Below, piece by piece: positions 1 through 11,299 of a DNA stretch of 64,000 bases. The position numbers and the translations under genes were made by a program. Position 1 is the first letter of the stretch; the number at the start of each line of letters is the position of its first letter. Source of the DNA: Parelaphostrongylus tenuis (lineage: Eukaryota > Nematoda > Chromadorea > Rhabditida > Metastrongylidae); contig JAHQIW010000934.1 in assembly GCA_019055375.1 (NCBI GenBank), positions 1 through 64,000 on the forward strand. The letters are read 5' to 3'. A model generated the notes under the pieces. That model did not search any database. It was not told where the DNA came from and saw only the letters and a list, made by a program, of their open reading frames with translations.

Positions 1-1660
1 TGTCGCTTGCACTTTTGCATTTAGAGTTGATAATTCATCAGAACGATAATCCGGCTATATAAGCAATTCAATGATGAACTTGCCTTTGGCCTCGCTGATA
101 TTTATTCAGAAGCTCATAGAAGTCATTGTTGAAGCGCCTAGAACGTCAAAATTTACTTAAATCAAATAAGTTAGGTACCACGTAAGAACTTTTTTTAAAG
201 TTTTGTTAGAACACTGAGGTTTTTGATGAATGTTATAATGATTTTCCGTCCAAATATTTTATTAGTACATCAGTCATCATTAAAGAAAGTACGACAAGCT
301 ACATTCCTAGAACCGGTCCGCCGATTAATCACAGATATCGCTTCCGTTTTGGAAGAACTCAATTTGTTTAGGTAGAAGACCTCCTCCTGATAAACATCGA
401 CTAGCAAAACTGAGTAAAAAACTAAGACATGTTCATCTTCTCTTTTCTTGGAAAAACTGCTAAAGCTATAGCTAAAGTTAGGCCATCTTGGAGCTCCGGA
501 AATAATATCTACTAAAATTTCCCGTTGAGAAGAAGTAATCAAATCTCTAATTCTTGGCAAAACCCAGTTCTTGGAACAGGCCACCTTCATTAAATGACAG
601 TTGTAATATAACGCGTTGAAATGAAGAAGTAATGGCTCCTCCCAAAGTGTACAAACGGATTTTTTGAGTGCGTTAGTAGGAAAGTACTAAAGTATAGTGT
701 TAAACAATGTCTATAGCTGAAAAACAGGAGCCTCCTTTATCGAGGGAGTGCTCAGGTATATTATTAAATTTTCTCCAAATCATTATTTTGGATGAGTGTA
801 TGGTGATTAGAAGTCAAGCCCTTGAATTCTATACATGAAAGCTTTTCAAATCCTGCAAAGTTGAAATTTGTTGATTGATGTTGTTTCGGTAATAACAAGC
901 AACAATGTTGAGATTTCGTCACACAAATGTGATTTGATCATGCATATCAATAAAAATTCAAAAAAATATGTCTTTTAAACTTTTCAGTTATCACGCTATC
1001 ATCAGGCTCTATTTAGATAACGTAAAAAAGTTCATTTCTTGGGATATAACTTATAATGCTGGTATTAACTAGATCTATTCGATTTCCTTTTATAAATGAT
1101 TGATTTAACAAGACATCAAATCAGAAATTCCGTAAAAAGAAATTACTGCTCTGTCGATAGTTGTTCTAATATGCGCCTGACATATAATGGAACCTGACCG
1201 TTCATGCCAATATTCTCATTGTTTTGGAGTTGTTATCCAGCATGTCAATTTCTTGATATTTCTTGATTTGCCAGTTTAGATGTGCGAAATTGGAGCCATC
1301 AAGATTGCAGTCTCTTTGAAATTTCAATATTTCACCAGATGCTTATCTCCTTTTTAGCAAACACTTCTCTAAGATTTGCAGGAATGGACCAGTCATCGAG
1401 TTCCGTAGGAGAGTCTCATCGTTATTACTGTAGAAATAATGCGCATTGTACACGATGAGACTTACGTGCCATCGACGTTAACACCAGTGCTTCCAGATTC
1501 GAGTCAATACATGACGTTCATAATCGACTAGGCGAATAACCGTTTGATGTCAACACCGTCTCCCTTGATCTTTTTTCCTTTCGCTAAGTGTGGAATCGCT
1601 GCTCATTGCCGAAATATTAGTATTGATGCTGTTGCCTAGCCTATCACAAATCTATTTACT
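1..1660. other. Gene-poor stretch
   Basis: Apart from the minus-strand frame at 270-590, no exon with convincing splice sites was found. A minus-strand acceptor near 720 (CTGTTTTTCAG) opens a 40-codon frame that then stops; not called. Confidence 0.4.
270..590 (-). CDS. Unrecognised 106-codon open frame
   Basis: Starts with ATG and runs without a stop for 106 codons in AT-rich sequence. It contains WVLPRIRDLITSSQREI and a serine-rich middle (SYSFSSFSKKRE). No signal peptide, membrane segment or family motif is seen. It lies downstream, in orientation, of the secreted-protein exon at 2.2 kb and could be a later exon of the same gene, but no clear acceptor precedes it. It may well be chance. 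Confidence 0.15.
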   Translation of the reverse strand: MKVACSKNWVLPRIRDLITSSQREILVDIISGAPRWPNFSYSFSSFSKKREDEHVLVFYSVLLVDVYQEEVFYLNKLSSSKTEAISVINRRTGSRNVACRTFFNDD

Positions 1661-1664
1661 CCCC

Positions 1665-1925
1665 CATATAAAGCTCTAATAGAGCTTTTGGCGTTGTTCA
1701 ATTCCTGAAGGATGCGCCATATATTTAGCTTCGATTTTTAGTTATGTTTGAAGTAATAAAATGCATCTCTGGCTTTTGCAATGACTCGCGGTAGCTTATC
1801 TGAGGGCGCTGAATCAGTACTGCTATCCTCCCAGACAGGTCTTGCATCAGTTCACCGATCCAGGAGAGATGGAAGGCTTGGTGGACTTCGAACGCGGATC
1901 AACCCACCGGCCATCTATGTCGCTA
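1665..1925 (-). repeat. tRNA-derived SINE, group A, copy 1
   Basis: Minus-strand copy of the family also seen at 6,447-6,735 and 15,297-15,590. Shared segments, reading from the 3' end, are a GGATGCGCCAT block, a GCAATGACTCGCGGTAG block and a TCAGTACTGC block, then the RNA-polymerase-III-like head. In RNA orientation the head contains a B-box-like GCGTTCGAAGTCC followed by ACCAAGCC. The A box is eroded here. Confidence 0.65.
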
Positions 1926-2138
1926 TGCACGTATATATGCATATATTTGTATGTATGTAAGTGTTTTGATTATCTGCAAAAATGCACTAATGCTTTTATC
2001 ACGTTAGCGACTGCATGGAATGATTTTTTAGCGCTTTTTGGAAAATTGGACCAGTGTACTTCCAATTTATTTGCCGAGCATAGTAGCCCTAGTGACGACT
2101 TTTTTGCGGTTCTTCACAATATGAATAGAAAAACTAAC

Positions 2139-2209
2139 TTGTGAATGTGTGCTAAAGCGACGACAGCAATCACTAGAAGGAATACGATGGCTGCCTGAGC
2201 GATGTGCAT
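2139..2209 (-). CDS. Candidate first exon of a secreted-protein gene
   Basis: On the minus strand an acceptor (CCAGTTTTCAG, ending near 2287) is followed by about 75 bp of leader, then ATG at 2209. The exon encodes MHIAQAAIVFLLVIAVV and then ALAHIH, a textbook signal peptide. It ends at a donor, CACAA followed by GTTAGT, phase 2. I could not find convincing downstream exons towards position 1; a SINE at 1.7-1.9 kb interrupts the region. It may be a 5' exon of a gene running off the left edge, or a remnant. Confidence 0.3.
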
Positions 2210-2289
2210 AACTAAAGTGAGTGTTCACTCCGCCCACCGATCCTTGCTTCACGACCCGCCCGACGGTGAAGCTGGAAAGCAATTACTGA

Positions 2290-4960
2290 AAACTGGTCAA
2301 AGGTTTCGTTCCTCGAGGTAGAGTATCTCCATAAATATTGTAATATCTTGACTACTGCTTGTGCTTCTAAAATGAGAAATTACTCCTTAGCAATTTGTGG
2401 AAAACTCATCCTGTCTAGTTGAAGAGAAAAATTGGTTATAGTTTTCATTCTCGACATATCTAGCCAAAATTCTTTTGCTAATGTAATAAGAAGTAGCTTA
2501 ATCTGATCAAAAATGTAGGGGAGCCGAGTGGTTAGTGATGCAGATTATCAGGAAGCAAAATACAGTCAAGTAATTAATTAGAAATTAGGTCTGTCTCTCT
2601 TCCTCCAGTGCTCCTTCACTGTCACATAGATATCACTCGAGCGAGATTAGTCCATTCGAACGATAATCACTAAGAGTGAATCAACTTGAGCGATTACGAG
2701 AACTATCTCACGAGGCATGTCAAATATTGACAATCGCCTCGAATGATCGGCTCAGAAGAACAAGAAGTCGATATGTCACCGAAATAATGATGCTATCAAA
2801 ACCAGTGTAAAATGAAAATTCCAAAAAGCAAGCAAGCGAAATGTTCAAAAACCATTAGCACGATTAATGCGAGGAACGATTCGAGTGCTAGAAGTATTGG
2901 AACCTATATAGTAAAAGGTGAAAACAGATTGTGTAAAAACTTTTTCGCGTAAAGATATTAGAGTTCGTGAAAAAATTATGGAGGAGGAATAAATTGCGGT
3001 GCTGTCATTGTGCAATGCAGTTAAATATATTAGTATTTGGTTAAAAATAGACCATTCTTTCGTTACATACGCAATATTTCATAATACAGGATAAATGGCA
3101 ATGTCGTTTATAGCTAATTATTCATTTCCTGTTTCTAATACATACTAAAGAAGCCTAAAGGAGGGAAAAAAAACGACAGCAAAATCTCACCTCAAGGATG
3201 GAAATAGAAAGGAGTGTTCAATAAGCAATAATCAAGAGCGTTATACATTAACCAACACATAAGAAACATAAGAAAACGATGGAGAAATAAAAAAGGCTTA
3301 ATAATGAAGTAAATGGAGCAAAAAATTTTACGTAGAAGAAAAAGTGTCATTTCAATTGCATGAAGATTCAGCGAAGCGTTTTGTTACGTAATATACAATG
3401 AAAAAAATTTCACTTGCGCCGTTAAGCATCGACATATTGAAAGTAAACTTAAAAGATTAAATTAATCAATTTCATCTTTGCTTTTAATGAGTGCGAAAAT
3501 TTTTCTCGAAAGGAAAAACAAGTGAGAAGAAGTATGTCGTGAAGAGTTTTGTAGAGAATGAAAAACATATTGACAGTATTTCGCAGCGTTCAACTTTTTT
3601 CAGAGCAATTAGAGCATATTCAAAGTGCAAAAGTAATGAAACATTCATTAGTCGTTTGTTTTTAATGTCAAATGAATTTTAATAGTAGTATGTAATTGCG
3701 GAAAAACAGAGCTGGGCGTTTTTGATGTCATTCATCTAACAGTATGCACACATCTACAGTATGCAATTGTAAAAAATCACTACCGCCATTTTTCATTTGC
3801 CTTTTCTTCTACGGCCAGGTCTCATCTGAATGCTGTTCAACTTCTAGGACTTGCATATTAGAAACAAGGTCTATGAAGTGAAGAGAAGCAGCGAATGTCC
3901 TATCCCATTGAGAAAAATACTCCCTATACTTTTGCAAACCGACTTTTGTTAAACCTCGGCATAACCAGTCAGTCATATTTTTCTTTGTTGATTAAACCTG
4001 TTAGCACGAGGTGCTGATAAACATTTTTATTTCAGGCTAACGTTTCGGCGCGGTTTCGTTTTTTTCTAGAGCCAATGGTTCGAGGTCGGCGTTCCAGCAG
4101 CTCGCCTTCGTCTTTACTCGAACGCTAGCCGAATGAAAATTGTTACTAACCACTTCTGTTACAGGCTTGATCAGCAAAGTAAATATGTTTTTTTTTATTT
4201 TACTGTATTTGAGAATGGTGTAGTCAATGTGGATATGTATAAAATTGGCATTTTAGTAAGCCGAAGAAAAACACATGACCTACTGAATAAATCCACACGC
4301 TAATTTAACGTACCATGTTGCTGAGAAAAGCTAACCGTTCTTCTCAATGAGCAGATATGAGATTATTATCTTGCCATATATCTATTCTAGCTATGACTTT
4401 AGTGCATCCCGCCTCCTTTGGATCCTGGAAGAACTGACCTAATGTAAATTCCACAAGTTCAGCAAATACGCCAAGAATTCTAACGGAAAGACATGGACAT
4501 CAATTTTTGGTTGAGCTAGAGATAGTGTTTCTAGGCAGTCTTTGCTTGATCTTCCACTTGTTCTGATTACCGATGAAGACAAACCTCAGGACTTGCCACA
4601 TCTATGTGAACTCTGGCATGTGAACCTGAATCTCCGCACGACTTTAAAATTATCGAGATCGGATGGAAGCGTGACAGCTATTATGAATAGATAATATAAT
4701 AATTATCTTGTGCCTACTAATCAGATAAACAGCGATTTATTGATCAATGCAGAGTTTAAAAGAAAGTTAGCCCCGAAATTCAGATCAGATATCTGTTACA
4801 ACTTGCGCGGCAACTCCTAATTTCATGTTGTTACGAATGTGCTGATATTTCTAAAATAGGCGATATTAATTCGATCAACAAAAGACTTGACGGACTGAGA
4901 ATGTTACATAGTAATGGAAGATACCTTTTTATGCCGTTGTGATGGTATAAGCAGTTTATA
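2290..4960. other. Intergenic, mostly unexplained, with repeat scraps
   Basis: Holds a tRNA-like head (GCCGAGTGGTTAGTGATGC, about 2,522) without a recognisable B box. Also holds a dispersed repeat piece at 4,025-4,130 containing CTAACGTTTCGGCG, which pairs in reverse with the repeat at 7.2-7.4 kb. The rest is AT-rich and shows no coding structure that I trust. Confidence 0.4.
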
Positions 4961-4967
4961 CATAATA

Positions 4968-5150
4968 TATACACGCGTCTGCGGGATAGGTGAAACCTGA
5001 GTTCAGCTCCCATCTGAGGTCGAATGTTTGCTCAATTTTCTTAGTTATCCTTTGCTATAATTAGAACTTGCCCGAAGTTGGTACTTCTTTCTTCTCCAGA
5101 ATTTTTTTTAAATGACTAATGTTTCGGCGTCAACTCTTTCGTCAGAGCCT
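4968..5150 (+). repeat. Partial tRNA-like SINE (group D) plus dispersed repeat tail
   Basis: A partial head (CACGCGTCTGCGGGATAGG, then AGTTCAGCTCCCATCTGAGG) matches the B-box end of copies at 5.5 and 9.1 kb. About 75 bp further on lies AATGTTTCGGCGTC, part of the CTGAAGAAG...AACGTTAGCC dispersed repeat read in reverse. Confidence 0.5.
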
Positions 5151-5337
5151 AGATTTATATATTATACTATATCTGGTTACTCAGTTAATATTTCGCATTT
5201 TTGGAGGAAAAAGAGTACCGACCTCGCGCAAGTTTTAAATGAAGAAAAAAATTTGTAAGAAATTTTACATTTCTTTAGTCATGCCAAGGCTCAGAATTAG
5301 TCGAACTTTTGATCTGTTAGCTATATTTGAACCATCA

Positions 5338-5615
5338 TAGCACTGCGAAAAATGCAGTAGGAACATAGAAATTTTGGATTTATATAAGTACAATCGATGT
5401 TAACTCAACTAGGTTCATAAAGCGATATTGCTTACCCGCCCAAACCTGTCAAAGGCTGGTGGCTGATAGTTGAGGTAGGTAGAATCGAAGAATGAGTGAT
5501 GGGTAAGCGGTGGTCTTTGTGTGTGTAGTGGTAGCACGCGCCGCCTGTATGGGTAAAGCACGGGTTTCAACTCCTGTCCGAGGTCGAGTTTTCATCACTA
5601 CTCAGATCTCTTAAG
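5338..5615 (+). repeat. Composite repeat with tRNA-like SINE head, group D copy
   Basis: Shares with 8,925-9,178 a CACTGCGAAAAATGCAGT block, an AACTCAACTAGGTTCATAAAGC-type block, a GGTGGCTGA block, and then a tRNA-like head (GTGTAGTGGTAGCACGCG, with a B-box-like GGGTTTCAACTCC). The similarity extends about 180 bp 5' of the tRNA-like head, so the mobile unit is longer than a simple SINE. Confidence 0.6.
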
Positions 5616-5999
5616 TTCATATATTATTTAATACATATACTACTATCCATGAAAGAAGTACATACTGTAATGATTTGGAAGAGTCTTGAAGTTCGTATTA
5701 TTTTATTTCTGTTTTTCATTGTACTAGCACATTCTATTAGATAATTGCTAGTCATCATAGGAATTATAATTGAATTGACAGTGATTGTTATTTAACCCAT
5801 TGCGGACCAAAGTGTTTTGCAGTCTTCGTTTTCGTATCGCCGTGGCATTCTCTCTGCCGCGGCTTGCGTCACAGTTGTGCTCCCATGGGCCATACACAGC
5901 GGCTTTTTGTCCTCGTTTCTATTTTTACATGAAATGATTGCTGGATTAACTAAGCATTTCTTTTATTTTTGATTGAATATTATCACATCCTCCATTCTT

Positions 6000-6175
6000 T
6001 ATATAAGGACTTCGTAAGGTGAGATTCCTCATTCGAGCGGTGCTCCAGCGAAAAGGTCGACTCGGACGAAGCGAAGTCGAGTATCCACAAAGAGGTTGAA
6101 CGACTGCGGACAATCGACTTGGATCACCTGCTCTGAAGAAGAAGAAGATGTCGAAAGGAATCGAATTTTTTCTGT
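6000..6175 (+). repeat. Dispersed repeat, CTGAAGAAG type
   Basis: Parallel to 7,205-7,366: both have GATTCCTCATTCGAG-like and TTCCTTATTTGAG-like starts, a TCCACAA-GAGG-GAACGACTG block and end near a CTGAAGAAGA/GAAAACAA stretch. The biology of the repeat is unknown; it has no coding capacity. Confidence 0.5.
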
Positions 6176-6446
6176 TAATGACCTTATACTACAGACCTAT
6201 TAAGCAAAAGAAAATGATTGCATTGGTAATGCTAAGGTTAAAGAAAAGTCGACTTTCTAAATACTTTCATGATGTATCTCATAAGTAATATTTGAGCCAA
6301 CATGTCATATGGTCTGTTAATGTTGGTCATATAATAATTATGAGATATATAAAAATTGAGCGTGGTTTTAACTAAACACTCGAAATAAAGGTATAATTTT
6401 TATAAAAATACCTTCATGTTGTATTTCGTTTGTCAAGGAGCGCATG

Positions 6447-6735
6447 TGTGCGAGGTGGTTAGAGGTGCTCTGCGTTGAACACGAGGTCAATGCTTTGATC
6501 TCGCGCTCATGGCCCACCAAGCCGTCTAGCCCTCAGGCGTCTACAAATTGGTAACAGACTGATACCAACCTTCTTTGAGAGGATATGCAGCACTGACTCA
6601 ATACAGCTGTAGGCCGCCGCGAGTCATTTTGAAAGCCAGATATGCATTCACTCACCTCAAGCGAGGTTCAAAATAGAAGGCGAATGCAGTGCGCATCCCT
6701 TAAGGATTGATCATCGCCGAGAGCTTTATTCTTTA
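6447..6735 (+). repeat. tRNA-derived SINE, group A, copy 2
   Basis: The clearest head of the family. The A-box region is GAGGTGGTTAGAGGTGCTC. A B-box-like GGTCAATGCTTTGATCTC follows, then CTCATGGCCCACCAAGCC. The body contains GCAGCACTGACTCAATACAG, CGCGAGTCATTTTGAAAGCC and GCGCATCCCTTAAGG. The 3' end is near GAGCTTTATTCTTT. Confidence 0.72.
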
Positions 6736-7204
6736 TTTCATTTGCTCATAGCCGATATCGTCTATAGATGATCTTCTTGTATGTCATAATTTCTGCATTT
6801 ATTGAACATTTTTTATACTGTATTCCTTTCGTTCATAGTCGGTATTGTCTATAATATATTTTCTATAAATGATTTTTGTAGATATAGTCACTACTGTGTT
6901 GGGTGATGATTTTTATATTGTAATTCTTTGTAGATACCGGAGACACTTCTATATCAGTAACGAACAGAATGGATCATAGTGTTTCGATGTTACAGTGTTG
7001 AATCCACCCTAACTTGAGAAAGACCAGATCAGTCTTTTGTTCTCAACTTTAGATTTGTGGATCTTTGAGGAGCAAAGTATGTAATAAGACGCAGATATAA
7101 TCAATGTTATAGGAGGCTTGAACGATCCAATTATGCCCCTCATTGCCTAAAATTACGCTGAGTTGATAAGTACAATATGCTGTAGTTAGTATATAGAATA
7201 AAGG

Positions 7205-7366
7205 GCACTGTCAAGTAATGTTCCTTATTTGAGTAGGGGTTCACTGAAGAAGACTCCACTCATGCGAAAGAAAGGCAAAGATCCACAACGAGGAGGAACG
7301 ACTGTAGACTGTTGACTTTTATCATTGGTTCTGAAGAAAACAAAGGCATCAAAACGTTAGCCGAAT
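7205..7366 (+). repeat. Dispersed repeat, CTGAAGAAG type, second copy
   Basis: Second copy of the 6,000-6,175 repeat. Its 3' end (CATCAAAACGTTAGCC) is the reverse complement of the CTAACGTTTCGGCG-type ends at 4.03 and 5.11 kb. Confidence 0.5.
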
Positions 7367-7373
7367 AAGTCTC

Positions 7374-7736
7374 ATGAGCCAGCCTCTTGGTAAAAATGGA
7401 ACCATAGCTTGGATTGATTTTCTTATTGAATCTATGTATTTATATCATAGTACAATTCCAAATCTGGTTTGTCCCGGATGTGAAACAATTCTTGAGGTGC
7501 AAAAAATACCTAATAACGAGAAATTTAGAGAAATATTTACAAGGAAAAACCTTTTTTTAGGAGCGTGGGTCGCGAGTGGCGCACGCGACCACAAAAAGGG
7601 AATTTGTTCGCTCCACAAGGTAGCGCATAATGTCCGAAAAGGATCAAATTATCGTCCAATAAAGTCGTCCAATCGGAAGATTTTGCACATTTCCAAATGT
7701 GGTACACTCCTTGTCGTCCCTCGCGAAAGTATTTAA
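7374..7736 (+). CDS. Unrecognised 120-codon open frame
   Basis: ATG-initiated and 120 residues long, with one CPGC motif near residue 35 and a basic C-terminal half. It begins directly after a dispersed repeat ending in ACGTTAGCC at about 7,355. I see no introns and no family resemblance. Length alone is not enough to call it a gene. Confidence 0.12.
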   Translation: MSQPLGKNGTIAWIDFLIESMYLYHSTIPNLVCPGCETILEVQKIPNNEKFREIFTRKNLFLGAWVASGARDHKKGICSLHKVAHNVRKGSNYRPIKSSNRKILHISKCGTLLVVPRESI

Positions 7737-7739
7737 GTT

Positions 7740-8920
7740 GGACAAGATGCCAGTTGATTACAAGAAGAAATAAAACCGTTCTGTGCGTTTGAATGAGCTA
7801 CTGGGAACAGAATGACATATACAGAGACCACTGCAAGTCTTGTGTCCCTTAATCAGTCATTTCTATAAAAGTCAGGTCGTCGCCTATTTGTTATATTTCA
7901 CATGTTTTCGCAAACAATGAGTGATTTCAGTTGGCACAATGAATTACGACAAAAAACACAAAGCTTCATTTTACTACGGGTCTGTTTCCCATTTGCTTTG
8001 AGCTGTTTAGACTCATGTTGAAAATAGAGGAATGATCAAAGAAGAAAAACCTGCAAGAAAAGCAGTTTCCCAACATAATTTGAAAATTGCAGCTTATACC
8101 CTTCAATATGAAAAAAGTTGATGATTTAGATGCAGGAATGGTTCTCCGTCATGACTAAGGAGCGCTGCAGCACATCTTCCATTCAATTCTTGCCTCGCTG
8201 TACAAGCTGTAAGACTTCTCAAACGTAGTGAAGTCCGCGAAACACACTCAGTGTCAATCGCTTTCTTTTGCAAAACAATAGCTAACGCAAACCGAGGAAC
8301 GCGTCGATCCCTCATTAAGGCTGCCGAGCGGGAAGACTCCCGTATAGTCTTGGAGCCTACTTAGCAGCTCTACTCGTTCATTTGTTATCTGCAGCAGCTA
8401 TACTTTTTCATTTGTTCATTTGTTATCTGTCTCCCTCTCTCTCGCTCTGTCTTTCACTTTCTTACTAGAAGATCAACTTACATGTTTTTCACCATAGATT
8501 TTATCTCTGATCTCAAAAATATAGGTTTCGAAAATCTGTGCAGGATTTGACGGTTAGACATAATGAGTGCCGGGTAAATTTGAGAAAGCATTGTTCAAAC
8601 GTTACGTGGTTGATGCGCGGAGATCTCGACGTGGGTCAGTATCGGTCCAAATCTCTCTTGTAGAAGAACAAGAACCATGTAAACGAAAAGGTAAGCACGT
8701 TATTTTGGATCCGGTTGTTGTTCGGTGGTTTCTCAAAAAGGGTCCAAGACCACCCAAGCTACTCATTCTTTTTTTTGTAATTCGGACAAGAATGTTCCTT
8801 CAGAGTTTTTCACGTCCTTTCAAAAAGTTGTGAAAAGTCCTCCTATCACGCGAACCTGGATATAGTGATATCTTCCGCAGCTGTATGTATAAATACTTTA
8901 CGTAAGCAGAGGAACATCGT
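7740..8920. other. No confirmed gene
   Basis: Contains a CT-rich low-complexity patch (about 8,395-8,465) and an open stretch at 8,567-8,692. That stretch reads VVDARRSRRGSVSV then EEQEPCKRK and ends at a near-perfect AAAAG/GTAAGC donor, so it could be a lone exon. No acceptor or start codon was found, so it is not called. Confidence 0.35.
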
Positions 8921-8924
8921 AACG

Positions 8925-9260
8925 CTGCGAGAAATGCAGTAAAAACACTTGAGATTTTGAGTATCACTTATAACATTAGCTGTCAGCTCAACTGGATTTA
9001 TAAAGCTAAATCGCATATCCGACCAACGTGTTGAAGATTGGTGGCTGACAGACATCATAGAGATATCAAAAAATGAGTGGTGGCAAGAATGTAGCTCGGT
9101 TGTGTAGTGTTATCACGCGTCCCTGGTATGGATGAAACACGAGTTCGACTCCCATCCGAGGTCGTATTTTTGTTCACCACTCAATTCTTTTAGGGTATAT
9201 ATGAAATATCGCAACACTGCGACAAATGCAGTAAAAACACTGGAGATTTCGGGTACTATT
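8925..9260 (+). repeat. Composite repeat with tRNA-like head (group D) and partial duplicate
   Basis: Second full copy of the 5,338-5,615 unit; the head is TGTGTAGTGTTATCACGCG with a B-box-like GAGTTCGACTCCC. About 50 bp after the head, at 9,205-9,260, the unit's own start (CACTGCGACAAATGCAGT, then AAAACACTGGAGATTT) recurs, suggesting tandem insertion or an internal duplication. Confidence 0.6.
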
Positions 9261-9599
9261 TTACATGAGTGTTCAAAAAATTCTGTCCCCGACTATTTCA
9301 TAAAGTCTTTTTTGTTCATATGACTGGACATCATTTGATACCTTTTTTCGCTACCGTTAATCAAATCCACATGATGGACATGTTTACTGTACTTGGTAAT
9401 TAGGGTGGAAAGTGATTGTTAAATTTGCATAGATTCATAAAAGAAAAGTGGCCTTGTTGGTCGCCCAGTATCTGGGTACCACATGAGAGATAGCGTGCAA
9501 AAAATGAATTTAGAAGGTCTATAAACGCCATGAATATCTTATCGAACATTTCTAATGCACTGCAAATTAACATCTAGACTTCTTGCGTTATTCAATTTT

Positions 9600-9900
9600 T
9601 CACATGATCCGCCATCACAATTTTTATTGTGCAGATCGCAGTGCTTCTCACATTCGATTCGTTTTTTGTCATCTTCTTGAATGACGTAGTATACTGGTCG
9701 AGCATGTCTCCTTCAGCCTCGAGGATAGCTTCACTGTGGCGTTCCATAGGGTGTTCTTGTTGACTGTCGAAGAGTGTTTGGGGTATGGGGTGGGAGGGGG
9801 GGGGGGGGGGGGGGGGGGGGGCGGAGAGAGGAGTGGAGCTCGCTTCCACGCTCCCCGCGACGAATATTACAACTACTCGACCCCGGCGTCTATGTATAAT
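9600..9900 (-). repeat. tRNA-derived SINE, group B, copy 1, with poly-G expansion
   Basis: Same family as 56,213-56,455 and 59,020-59,268, all on the minus strand. Shared + strand blocks: GTCGAGCATGTCTCCTTC, GAAGAGTGTTTGGGG/GAAGAGTGTTAGGAA, and a head region CGCGACGAATATTACAAC/CACGACGAGCATCACAAC. In this copy a run of 26 G residues sits between body and head. Confidence 0.65.
9796..9821 (+). repeat. (G)26 homopolymer
   Basis: Uninterrupted run of 26 G, flanked on the left by GGGGTGGGA. It lies inside SINE group B copy 1; the two other copies lack it. It could form G-quadruplexes, and it could equally be miscounted by sequencing. Confidence 0.9.
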
Positions 9901-9904
9901 ACAG

Positions 9905-11295
9905 TACTAAATCTCTTCTGGCGTCAATTTTTTTGGCGCCACTGTGAGCTTCAAAAACGCAGATCATGTGGCCGACGTTTAAAAGATGATAGTAAGAGGA
10001 TTCATATATACTTTCATTAATGCATCACGGCTTGGCATCATAAACTAATATCCTGTTCGGGCCCCAATACATAATGTGTTCTGTGTTCTGTTCGTTTCCA
10101 TCCATCAATCATTCACAAGAGCTATTAAACGTTCCGAGCATGGATCATGATTGTCGTTGAACTGGTCAGATCGAATCTTTTTGAAGTCCTGGGATACCTT
10201 TACGCTCCATGCTAGAGTGCTCGAGGTTGAGCCGTCTATGTAACTAACACGATTTGCTCCCCTAGAAGATTTACATACATCATTGAAACGGAGGAGTTAT
10301 TGTACATGGAGAGAAATACTATAACAAAGTGTTACTAGCAGCATCTTCAAGTGTATCACATTGTTACCCATCTTCATAACTCAAATGAGACAAATTCACA
10401 AGCCTGGCTATTTCCTTAATTCACCTTGACGTTAAGAAAAGAACTGGTATCATCAACTAATAGTGACCGACATATTCAGCTTACGTGAGCGATCATAGTT
10501 ATATAGAATTACGGTGAGGTGGATAGACAGGTCTGTAAAAGTAGTTTGAAAAGAAAAGTCTTTCAAAGTGTTGGTAAGGACGAAAGATATAGAATGGAAG
10601 ACTTAGAGAAATTTGAAAATTCTACTATTGGACCCATAGCTACAGACTCCTTAATTTATAGAAAACAATCTTGAGACGATAAAAATTTGCCGCTCCATAT
10701 GAGCTTTGCCAGGTGGCACAACTTGTCTTGAAGTTAATCAAATTGCCAAAGGAAAGTGGTTTGCGATTATTTGAAAACTCAGAACTACCGTTATTCTAAA
10801 ACGAATTAAGATATCGAGTTTCAAGTTTGAGCATTCAAATTTAGCCCCAAGGAGAAAGATCTTGTTTACAAAGCGGAGGAGAAGTAGTGTGAGGAAAATA
10901 TTTTGGCAAAATTTTGTAAATGCATATTTCGAACTTCACGGCGAGCATCTCTAACTTTTCAAAGTACTGATGCCTTTTTGAGGATGTCAACTTCAAAAAC
11001 GATTCAATGTAAATGTTTTTTAGGAGGAGGGATAGGAATCTTATAGGTGCATCGAGGGTTCATTGTAGAAATAATCTGCCCTTGCAATACTAGGTTGAGA
11101 AAGAGTTCCTTGATAGCTGTGAAAAAATAGAAGTTAATGTCTTTTTTCACACAGTATCGGTCATTGTTAATTCATGGGCGTAGCTCAGGAAAATTTTCTT
11201 AGGAAACTCCCACGGCAACGCTAGTTATAGTGCACCAACTCAATGACGATGGGCAAAATTCACTTCGAATTTTGATACGGTATTGCTGCGAGCGA
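9905..11295. other. Intergenic, nothing recognised
   Basis: AT-rich sequence with no convincing exon pair, RNA gene or repeat match elsewhere in the window. Confidence 0.4.
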
Positions 11296-11299
11296 CGAC

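Noticed and set aside
9736..10020. 94-codon frame with a poly-glycine run
   Set aside because: The glycine run is the G homopolymer inside a SINE; the frame has no other support.
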